This document shows positions 53,201 through 64,000 of a stretch of 64,000 nt of DNA, piece after piece. The notes beneath the pieces are model-generated. The model was not told where the DNA came from. It did no database searches and worked only from the letters and a program-made list of their open reading frames with translations. Within the stretch, counting starts at the first letter, position 1, and each line of letters opens with the position of its first letter. The stretch is from Spirogloea muscicola (Eukaryota > Streptophyta > Zygnematophyceae > Spirogloeales > Spirogloeaceae): positions 629,503-693,502 of the forward strand of contig WELB01000062.1 of NCBI GenBank assembly GCA_009602725.1. Direction: 5' to 3'. The position numbers were made by a program, and so were the translations under genes.

Positions 53201-56200
53201 AACTTGTCATGATTTGCATGAGACCAAATCAGACTCGCCCGCGTCACAGTCAGGTGATTGGCTGGGGGCCAGCTAGCAGGTACTATAGCAGGTGTTCAGG
53301 CTTGTACTTTTGCGAAAAGCTATGAGCTTCAGGTGTTAGGGTTAGGGTGCTGGCAGTCAGGCAGCTTCCAGAACAACCATAGGTCAAAACGGCATTCGAG
53401 GCCGCTGGCAGCGTCCTTGCAGGATGGTGCCGCTATATCTGCTGGGTTACTCCTCTGCAGCCGTGCTAGAGGCGCAGCTGATACAGGTACAGTCAATCTG
53501 AGCACATGAGTTCTGCAGCCATTCACTCTCCAGCTTCCCTTTTATAAGGGAAGTTCCAGACTTTTGCTTTGCTCTTCTGTCATGCTGATAAGCTATCCTG
53601 CCTGCTGTCTGAGATTCTGCAATCACGATGAAGCGTATGGCGCTTCTGGATGCAGGGCAAAAGTGTTAGAGATTGGGAAATTGCATTTGTTTCAACACAT
53701 TACAATCCAGCGGAGCCATTTCCACTGTCGGCACTACGGCATCCTCGCTTGAAGGGCCCAGGCATGCAGAAGGTCTGTGCGGGCCAATTTACATGGACAA
53801 ATGTAGGCAAATGTAGGACCTGGTCCAGAGGCATGCAGTGGGCTTGGAGTCTGACTCACATGATATGTTAAAAATGTCAACATTGCTGCCTTGTGTGCAG
53901 GTCGCCTTTCCAGAGGGTTACTTGCAATCCCTTCACAAGGATGAGGGCCAGAGTGGAGGCATGCATGTCTCCTACCAGGGCTGATCGCATGGCTTTGCTT
54001 TGGCCCCTTGGCTTCCTTCACTAGCAAGCCTTTGCTTTGCCCTTAAGAAGAACTGTATCTTACACGTTGAGTCTTTGAGACTGACTGGAAGTAATAAGTC
54101 GCTTTGTCCTGATTACTGAGATATTGCAGGCACAAGGCACACATTCAAAAGCACCTGAAGTACTTGTTCGCGCAAGTGAATATCTCAGTATTCTGGACAA
54201 GTACACCACCACACAATCGTCCGCCCCAAAACCAAATATTCCTACACGGACTTGTCTTCCATATTTGCCAGGTCGTATCTGAAATTTGGGATAGAAAGGA
54301 GGAGAGTTGGAGAGATGTGGGTCTGGGTCTGATTGCTGTCCTATCTTTTGAAGAGGCAATCTGTACTTGGTCCCTGCAAAATAATATCCTCACGCAGAGC
54401 CTGGCCGTACTCTCAGGGATGTTCACGACACTTTAGAGAGCCCATTCAGGGTTATTCACAACACTGTAGAGAGCCGATTGCAATCGATTCGCAGCGAGCG
54501 TACCACGGGTTCTGATGGTGGGGCAGATTAGGGCAGAGAGGGCTGAGTGAAGTTGTTGGCGCTACAAAAGCACATTGAGCAGCGCCATTTACTCTCACCA
54601 GTCTAGGTCTAAAATCCACTTGGCAACGATTTGCTATACGGTTTGCCTTGCTCCACGAATACTGATTGATGTTGAGGTGGAGGGAAGTGGAAGGGGGGGA
54701 AAGGGGTGGCGCGTGAGGGATCTTCGTGGAATGTCAACTTGGCAGCAATTCCCCTTCTACATCCGATAGAACTAATCAGGGGAGCTGGCCTACAATACCT
54801 GATAGGGGTCACAGTCAACTATGACCAACAACAGTCGAGGCAATGGCAGGATGAATGGAACCGTATGTTGGAGTCAGTTGTCTTTCACAAGAATTGGTGA
54901 CGGGTCTTCGGACGCTGACAGCCAATGCAGTCACGAAGGCTGCACTATACAGCACCACAAGGATGCTCATATACGTCTGCCTTTTGCTGGCCTGCAATGT
55001 AAGTCATTACTCCTTAAGCAGAATGTCTGCGAGAATTTCTCCCATGGCCTTTGTGTCGCTTGCGTCTGCCTGCTTGCTATCCTCCGCAGCGGGCTCAAGG
55101 ACTGCAGCATCCAAGCTCAACTTCCTCTGTGCTATTTTTAGGATGCTCTCATCTACAGTGTCCTTCGAAATCAATCTGCACGCATTGCAGAGGTTTACAG
55201 ATGCCATCTGATAACAATACTCAAGTGGATGCAGCAATGGTGCTTTCACTTTCCATCAGCTCGCTAGCCACATACGTGAAGACAGAAGGACAACAAAATC
55301 TCGTATTGATGCAGTGCTCATGCATCTTGTGCTCCTTGAGGAGTACCTGTACACTGTGACAGCCTTTGTCTGGCCTATGCGATGGCATCGGTCCTCAGCC
55401 TGACGATCAATCTGGGGGTTAAAGTCCACGTCATGCAGCACCACAACGTCCGCACCCGTGAGGTTAAGGCCCTGGCCTCCAGCCCTTGTTGACAATAGGA
55501 ACGCGAATACTTCTGTGTTGTTGTTGAAGTCGTCGACCATTAGTTGTCGCTCAACGACGGGAGTGCTGTAGGTGGTGGAGCAACAGCTAAGCAGTGAGCT
55601 TAATGTAAGCACTTGTCTTGACAAGCAGGAATCACATCAAGCCTGCTTAAAAGAAGCTCAGCAGGCAATGGGCTGTAAGGATGTCTTTGGTATACCTGCC
55701 ATCGAGGCGGATAAAACTGAGTCCTAATGTATCCAAGGACCATTCTAATATGTCGAGCATTGACGTCCATTGGCTGAATATCAGAGGCCTCTTGTTCTGC
55801 TTCTTCAGCTTAGGCAGAAGCTTTGCTAGTGCCTGCCACAAGGAGTGAGGAGGGTATGGCTCAGGCTTGTAGGATGTCCGCTGGCGTGACTGGATCTGCA
55901 GTAGCAGGTGCTTGGGGTACAAAGGGCAAATCACGACTCGCCTGGCACTTGCCAGAGGCTAAGGAACTTGATTGCTTAAGTGCATAGCTCCCCAGGTCGT
56001 GGCTGTATGTGACGCATAGCTGCAGATGGTAAGGTCGCACATTCATATGAGTAGCATATCAACGAAGGTGATATACAACGCAGTGCTTGGGCACATCATC
56101 GCCTGGAGGGTAATACCCATGAATTGACTTACCAAGAAAAGTCCGACAATCGGTACCAATCAGCACGAATCCCTTCAGTTGGTGAGAAATGTGACAACAT

Positions 56201-59200
56201 ACACAGAGAAATCACCATATATTTTCCAATACCTGGTGAATCTGGAAGTCACTATACGTGCTTATCTCTTCCAGTACTTTCTCATCACTGCACCCGTAAC
56301 CAAAAGCCCCAACCCTGTGCAGCACCTTGGCCAGCGCCGGGAGTGTTGTGCTACTATACTGTTGTCGGACTAAGAGGGGATGGTTCGCCAGCTGCACTCA
56401 ACCTCAACCAGTACATGAGACAGGAGGCACAAGCTTGCAATCTCGTACATGCAAAAGAAGAGTTTGCATTCGCATCAAAGCAGCTGGTGTCTGACTGGTG
56501 TGGCAAGCGCTATGCATGGAGCATCTTAGTGTGAATTGCCTTCAATTTAAGAGACTAAGAGGAGTCCCTGCCTTCCGGAGATGTGTGAAGATGTTAGCAA
56601 TTTGCCTCCTGGGCAACTTGTCAAGAGTGCCATCCTTTCCTGAGTTGCCATTATTTCGCATAGCTACTGTTCCTCGATAATCCTCAACAGCCTTGGTATA
56701 AGCTTTGGCCTGTTCCTCTTCCATCTCCACCACCTTAACCTGCACAGCATATCAACCTCAGAGGTTGCCTTCAGCTTCTTTGACCTTGCAATGCCAGATT
56801 AGCATCTGTATCTTGCAGCAGGTATCTCTCTATTGCGACGACGCATATCTTCCAGCAGGTATCTCACACTTGCTAAAACGTACATGTAGCAGGAGAATCA
56901 CACATGCTATGACCATGAGCTATGACCATGAGTGTCTGCATCTGCCAACAGTAAGCACTGTAAGAGCCTCAATTACTTCAAATGAGGCTCTTAAATATTG
57001 CATTGCCGTCTACCTCTTGCAATTTGGGAGTGAGTTGCTTCATGACGTCGGCCTTGATTCGCCGCAGTACAAAAGGGCCCAGGATGGCTTTCATGCGTGG
57101 GATGACATCGTCCTCATCGCTTTCGATAGCACTGTCTCGGCTCCCCAGGAGTACGTTGAGATCATACTCTTTTGAGTTGAATATGTCGGGCATGAGTAAT
57201 TCCAGAAGGGACCATAGCTCCTGAAAGGCCGCAATTAGACATTAGTGCTGCACTTGTCCATGATAATACATGGGCAGGTCAACAGAAAACATCAGATTCA
57301 GACTGAATGAACAAGGAGCCACCCTTACCTGCAAATCATTCTGCAGTGGTGTGCCTGTCAACATGAGCCTGAAGCGCGCTCTTTGAGCTATTGCTCTTAC
57401 TCGGCGTGTCCTCCCACTTGTTCTATCCTTGAGGAGATGAGCCTCATCCATCAACACGCAAGCGAATTTCCACCGTCTGAGAAACTTTCTGTCCTCCTTC
57501 TGTGCTGTACTGCAAGTAGCACACTGAAGATAAATGATTAACACAGTCACACGACCACCGCATAGGTGTAGATTGAGTTGCTATTCATACTTGGTGGCCA
57601 TAACTCAACTTATAGCAAGCACCAGGAAGCAGTAAAACTTCAGAAGGATTTAATTACCATACCTGTCTCTCTCAAACAGGGAGTAACAAGTGAGCAGGAC
57701 ATTAAAAGGGGCAGAGTCCGTCTCTGCAGCCACTTGCTCAAGCTCCTCCCTCAGCTCGGTCCTGCTAGAGCCATGGTAGAGAGTGACACTGAAGGCAGGG
57801 CACCACATCCTGAGCTCGCGCTGCCAATTCTCAAGCAAAGATGCCGGGGCCACCACAAGATGTGGCCCCGGATTCTTCTCTAACGAGGCTAGGACAGCAA
57901 GAAAAGTGATGGCTTGGACGGTCTTTCCGAGCCCCATCTCGTCTGCCAATATTGCTGCAAGAACACAAATAGCCAATGATTGTGAGTGCCAGTAATGTGC
58001 AAACCGAGCTCTGTGGCATTGTCCATACATGCAGTGTGACATTGCAGGAACTGCAGCACTGTGATGCAAACGAAGCCTCAACATAAAAGGCATTAGGTTT
58101 GAGGCTCACCTCCACCAACTCTTTGTCGATACAGCATGAGGAGGAAGTTCACCCCCACTAGTTGATATGGCTTTAGAGGCACTTCCTTCCTCTTCTTTGG
58201 GCGCCCACAAGCTGCTGATGCATCCGCCTGTGTTGTCAATGGTGGATGCTGAAATCATGTCCGGGTCATCACATTCTAGAAGCTTCTGCGCAACCCCTCC
58301 TTGCAAAGTGCTTGCAGAAAGCAGCGGATTAGCTAAGAGATCAAGCATTCCATGCAAGTACCTGTGTCACGAGCTTAGCGACTGATGTGTCGGTTTCAGC
58401 ATAGCAATCCCTAGCAAAACTACTGCTGCTGGAACTTGCAGCCGTTAATTCTCTCCTCAGTGTAGCAGCAATTGCTTCACACTTCCTCAATGCCACAAGC
58501 ACTGGATCTCTGTCTGCCGCCCCAAAGCTTCCTGTACCGCGACCATCTGATGCGGGACCAAAAGTAGTCGCCAATTGTGCATACTCCTGCGTGACGAAGC
58601 ACATCCTGTAAGCGATAGGCTAAGAGAACATCTCAGTGCCAGATTGAAGAGCTGGTCAACGTAATCCAATCACAGGAGCTAATCTCCACCAACAGTTTCA
58701 AGGTACAATACACTTAGATCATCAACCGCAACATCTGATTATTCTGTGAGCTTAAGATGCAACTGTACAAGGTTCTAGTGTTCATGCTTGCCGTCACCAG
58801 GATTGACCTGCTCTGTCATGTTTCTGTCGTTCTCTTCAGCCTCCAAGGCAATAGCCTTGGCCAAAGCTAGATCCTCTTCCTCTTGCAGCCTACGAGCAAG
58901 CTCGTCAGACTTGAGCTTTGGACAGTCAGAATCAGCGTCGATGAGGCCACCAACCCCATTGCCCTTTGGCTCTGCTAGGACCCAGAAGAAGACAGCAAGA
59001 TTTCTCCAGATCAGGATGCCAGCACGACTCAGCATGACAATCTAAATCGCTGATCACCAAAGTTTGGTGAATGAGAAGAGGCCAGGCTAGCACACCACCA
59101 CAAGGTAAAGTTTTTGTGTCAGAGCAAGGGGATTGACTGGAAGTAGGGGTGAAGTGGTCATTCAATTCCTCTCTGCACCTCTCTGCTTCCAATATCTGCA

Positions 59201-62200
59201 TTCAATCTGCACATCAGGAGACCACCTCATGCAGAAACCTGATGTCGCTCTACTTGTATAAGTATGACTCAGTCTGACCTTCTACACTGTCTTTGCTCTT
59301 CAGAAGGATCCGCCTCCTCTCAGTTGGTGGCTCTGCCTCAGGAGCCCTCTGTACCTGCCAACAAGAGCAGGATGAGAACCTCGGGCTGCTTAGGGGTTGT
59401 CAGGGGTTTAGACGTCGTCCTAATGAGCTTGAAAATGCTCCGCGCTCGTTTATCCGGTCTCTATAATGAGAAGTTCTGGACAATCACTAAAATGCAAACT
59501 GATCCCACACGGAGATGAGAAGCCTGCCTCGTGATCGCTCAAGCAGTACGCTCTCTTCCCTGGCAAAGCCCCGTCTCTTACCTCCATAGCTGCAGACGAT
59601 CGCCTCATGACCGGCAGAGGCGATGCCTCGTCAGTGCTCTCCTCCAGTTCGATGACATTGCGCGTGCGCTTGGCCGTCCGCAGAATGGCCTCAGGGCTGT
59701 GTATGCCGTCTGGTCCGTCTGCAATTGGCACGGAAGCCTCTGCCCTTTCATCATTACGGGAGGCACCTGTCCCTCCTGCCTGTGAAGGCGGCCTGTACAC
59801 AAAGGACTGCAGCAATGGCAGCCCCGCAGCCTGTCCAGGCCCACGCCCCGCAGCCGCTTGTTTGGGCTCGCCTAGCAGCTCGCGGTAGCTCGGCGCCGCC
59901 ACGCCGCGCGTCGCCAGCGGGCCGAGCACCCTGGAGCCCTGCAGCTTCGGCAGCGGGGACTCTGGGTCCTCTATGTCGTCCTCCGAGAGGCTGGCCGCCA
60001 GCGCCGTCAGCCTCGCGCGCCCTCCGGCCATGCCCCCGGGCTCCCGCGCGGCGCGGCCGTAGCCATGAACGTGGCCGTGCATAACAGTGACTCCCACAGT
60101 GGTTCCCGCTAGCCGGCCCCGGCCGCGCTGGCTGCCGCTTCTGCCAACATGGGGCCAACGAGCGGAAGTGCCAGCAGCGCCGTCACTTCCTCAGCCCGAT
60201 GCGCTGCGCCACGGTCTCCCGGCTCCGCTGCTGCTCCAGATACGCCGCCTCCATGTCGCCCGGCGGGGCGGCGGCGCCTCCGGCCGCGGCCGCNGCCGCG
60301 GCCTTGGCGGCGGCCGCCCTCGCCTGGCGGGCCTCCTCCAGCTCCTGCCGGTCCTCCGGCCGCAGCTCCAGCCGCGTCGGCTTCCTGCGCAGCATCCGCG
60401 CGCGGCTGCCCGCGGCGCGTCCTGTCAGCGGCGGCGGGGCAGGGAGTGCCGTTCGCAGGTGGCACTTGGCGCACTTTTCCCCATGACCGCTCACACCCAA
60501 CCCAGTGTGCCACCAAGGTTGAGTATTCGGTAGCCTGCGCCGCTCGGGCCAAGGAGCTAAAATACGCAGATCACCCGCGGGAAGACGAGTTCTTCCCGCT
60601 CGCCATCGATACGCACGGGGCGCTGGGCGCTCGGCGGCTCGAGCTGCTCAACTAGCTCTCACGCCACGCCATTGTCCGCCGCGCTTGGCCGTCTCGCTGC
60701 AGAGGTCTATGGCCCGCACGCTGCACCTGCGTGCAGGCAGAGCCCTCGCTGCTGCCTCTGGCTCTGGCCAGGGGACCCGCTTCCAGGAACCCAGTCCCTC
60801 TGACCTGAGGCTGCTTAGTAGGGGTCACTGAGTGCTTCGTAGCTGCTTCGTTTCTTTTGTGTGCTTGTTGTTCTTCGTACTTCCTCTGGCCCCTTCTCGT
60901 CATTTGTTCATTCTTTTCTGGGCTGGCTTTTTCCAGCCCCTATCCTCAATGGGCGAGCCATTTCCTTTCTTTTCCCCAAGGGGCTGCCACCGTTGGAGCC
61001 CGGGCTTATTTCCTTTGCGTAGCCCCATTTCTGCACTAGTTCTTGCCGGAACAATGTACTGGCTTGAGTTGGCCACCATATCACCCATGCGCGCCGTCTC
61101 TCTTTCACGCCAAGCAGTGGGGCGCCGTCGCGGCGAATCGACAAGGAAGCCCCTTTCTTGCGCATTCTAGCGTCCCGCAAGCCATCGGTGCATGCTATAG
61201 AATGCGGCTATCATTGAGTCTACAGCGCTCCCAGGCACTCGCGATACACCAGCCTGCTGGTCGTGCATTAGCCCAGGCTAACAGCTTCCGTGGTGGTGGT
61301 TTGGCTCCTCAGTATAGCTTGTCAGATATGCATGTGCTCACTCGGGGATATTAGTGTCCCCCTTACCCAGCTCATTACCCAGATAAAACGGAAGTGCTCG
61401 CCCATAGAGAAGAGGGGCTGGCACAGCCAGCCCTAAAAAGAATGGACAATGTCCAAAGCCAAAGAAAGAGGAGCCGGAAAAAGGACTACACTACAAAACA
61501 CTGCAAAACACGTAGACGATGCGGAGGGAAGCTCAGTACCCACGAGTGAGCAACATCAGATCTGAGTAGCTCGCTGCAGGGAAAGAGGCACTCCGCCGAG
61601 ACCCAGAGGCGGCGGCCATAGCACGGCCTGCTCGCATGTGGACGGCGTGGGCGAGGGAGCGTTGAAACGATACAGCCAGGCGCAAGCGGAAGACTTTGGG
61701 CGAGCGATCCGGCGGCGTTGAAGCCGGGCATCGCCCCTGGCAGACCCGGCCGCCGGTCAATGGCCTGGCAAGCAAGCCTCTGAAGAGATCCAGCCAGCGG
61801 CGGCCGAAAGAGAGAGAAAGGCGCGCGGGGCGCATGAAATGAAAAGGGAGGCCAATTCAAGCCAATACACAGTTCAAGCAGAGGCGAGTGCAAACCAAAC
61901 AAGGCTACATGATATAAAGACCTAAACTAAGGTGCCTAAGGTGACAGTTGTACCCACGGGAGAGCACAAACAAATCGGACAAGCTAACTTGGGGAGCTGG
62001 AGCGCCGCCACGAAAGCCGGAGGCCCGACTTAGAGCGCGCCTTGCACGTTGATGAAAGAGCCAAGGCTTGCGAGCGCAGTAAACAAAGCGAGAGCCGCAT
62101 TCTATAGTATGCAACTAAGGCCTGTGGAATGCTGGAGTGGCCCAAGCTGCCCCCCCGACTTCTACGACGCGCATCAACCAGCCGGGCCAGATGCTGGATC

Positions 62201-64000
62201 AGAGAGGACCATTTCAAGCCGTAGCCGCCGTAGATATCCATGGCACACGGGCAAAGATGGTCCCCTCGGGGATGGTCCTGGTAGTGCCGCTCCTTCTTGC
62301 GCTCCGCGCTGGACGTGGCAAAGCCACGGGCCGAAGGGGGGAAGTGCTTGCCCATAGAGAAGAGAGGCTGGCAAAGCCAGCCCAAAAGCCGAAAGCCCCG
62401 TGTACATCCATCGCCAGGGCCGCGAATTCGTCACCAACCGAGTGATCAGCATACTTTCGCTCCTTGCCCCGGGCCGCCAGGCAGACCGCGTGCCCTGCAA
62501 ACGACGCCGATCTGGTGCCACTGGCGGAGTCGAAGCAGTCAGTTATCACCACATTGGCGAGTTAAAAGGACATTTGTAAGGCTAGAGTTGGCCTCCCTTT
62601 CAAATTCATGCGCACCGCGCGCCTTCTCTCTTTCATCCATCCTTGATGCACTGCCGCTTGTTTACTGCTTCTGGAGCTTTTCTTTTCTGCGCGCACCCTG
62701 CCAGGCTTTGGGGCCACGAACACCCCAAAATACGGTGCGGTCGGGGGCTTTTCCCCATCACTCGCGGGTACTGAGCTTCCCTCTGCATCGTCTTGTGTCT
62801 AGTTTTGTAGTTTTACTTTTCGGCACCCTTTTTTGGCTTTTGGAATTTGTCCATTCTTTTTGGGCTGGGTCGTTGCCAGCCCCTCTTCTCGTCCGATTAC
62901 CCCCAATGCCGATCAGCTTCCTGCCAGCGGCAGTCGACATCTTTGGCTGTCTGGGTCCTCGCTTCCACACTCTCCTTCAGAATGTTGCCACTTTAGGCCA
63001 CACACGACGTGCAGATGGGTTTCCGTCTGAGATGAGCTTGCCAGCTGCATATCTGTTGTTCTTGCGACGACGAGTTTCGGCCTGTTTGCAGCGTGCTCAG
63101 GCTAATGCTTTGCACCAGAAAGCTGGGCGAGCTCTGATTGGTGGCAGAAGGGCTTCGTATCTGACATCTAGTATTCAGGCATCGATTAGCGACCTTTATG
63201 TTTTGACCCGTGGTTATTGAGCGGTCAATCTGCTGTGGGTTATGTAGGTCTTCAGATGTGCTTGCCTTTGTCCTTGGCCATTTGGCCTTCGTTTGTTTCA
63301 AACACAAGAAATTTTCTTCTTTAAAGGCGAGCCCTTCTCTTTCCCCATGCACTTGCACAGCAGCTTCATTATGACTTGTTTATTCACGTTTCTCACTAGT
63401 CTTTCTGTCGAGGCTCGTACTGTGTGCCTCCAGATTCACCTGCCTCACTGAGGTTTTCCGGGTCTTCAAGAACAAGTGGTCCGCCTTCCTTGGTCTACTC
63501 AGAACCACTGACCTGCCCCGCGACTTTGTGCCTGCATGGTTCTTTAATGATCTTGCCTATGAATACCTCGTTCAATCTTCCGAAACACAGGATACTACCA
63601 GTGGTCTAAGTAGCACCTCTCAGCCGTTCTGCCCATGTCCATGGATCGCGAGTGCCTGGGAGCGCTGTAGACTCAATGATAGCCGCATTCTACAGCATGC
63701 AACGATGGCCTGCGGGACGCTAGAATGCCCCAAGCTACCCGCCCGGCCACGTCGGCGGGCATCGACATGCAGTGCCAGGCGATGGCCAGGGGGTTAAAAG
63801 GTATCACCCGCTGGGTGGTTAAACGAGAAGCTGTAGAAGCCAGCCAGGTGAAAGCAGACGGTGACTCACAACGATACTAGCGGCGGGGCACTGTCAGCTG
63901 CCCATCCAGCTCGGCTCCTGACGCAGCGACGGCCATGGCCGCCGCCGCCGCCGCCGCCGCCGGCGGCTTCGGCAGCCCGGCGCGCGCGTCCGGCGCCAGG

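Overview
The window is nuclear DNA from a eukaryote, most likely a unicellular green alga. All recognisable genes are split by short GT-AG introns, and several have their closest known relatives in the plant lineage: a rhomboid of the Arabidopsis RBL13 type, a CHR19/ETL1-type SNF2 remodeller, a folate-biopterin transporter, an EF-hand type II NADH dehydrogenase, an LHC-like one-helix protein and a LEA-type protein. Telomere-like TTTAGGG/CCCTAAA tracts also fit Trebouxiophyceae-like chlorophytes. The species itself cannot be read from the sequence. First exons lie in GC-rich islands with (GGC)n/(GCC)n tracts, and the assembly has two N gaps (19848-19900, 31211-31343) and isolated Ns there.

Layout, left to right: an 11-exon LEA-like gene (-, 399-3843); two tandem tiny membrane-protein genes (+, 4614-5049 and 7217-7793); a retroelement-rich stretch with a possible LTR-element primer site (8-13.4 kb); a folate-biopterin transporter (+, about 14.3-16.9 kb); retroelement debris (17.4-23 kb); RBL13-like rhomboid (+, 23.2-25 kb); more debris; alpha-tubulin 1 (+, 26821-29473); debris; a BORCS6-like coiled-coil protein (+, 31110-32508); an EF-hand NADH dehydrogenase (-, 33821-37058); an LHC-like protein (+, 38702-39163); a DUF1764 protein (-, 40752-41477) divergent from a pentameric ligand-gated ion channel homologue (+, 41921-46256); alpha-tubulin 2 (-, 47935-50249); a DusB-like tRNA-dihydrouridine synthase (+, 50774-52540); a CHR19-like remodeller (-, 55007-60082) with CDC26/APC12 just upstream on the same strand (-, 60183-60395); then retroelement debris to the end.

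The spaces between genes are filled with 5'-truncated 3' ends of several related non-LTR retrotransposon families. Their proteins end in a Cys/His knuckle, a restriction-endonuclease-like domain and a C-terminal signature like VLTRGY. Scattered over and inside these remnants is a roughly 60-70 bp hairpin module (core GGGCTGGC-loop-CCAGCCC) in about twenty copies. One copy interrupts a retrotransposon coding sequence as a clean 68-bp insertion when compared with three uninterrupted copies in the same window, so the module itself seems to be mobile.

The two strongest discoveries are the Cys-less pentameric ligand-gated ion channel homologue in a green-lineage genome and the mobile hairpin module. 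Exon coordinates were worked out by hand from splice signals, frame continuity and family knowledge. 5' ends are the weakest part.
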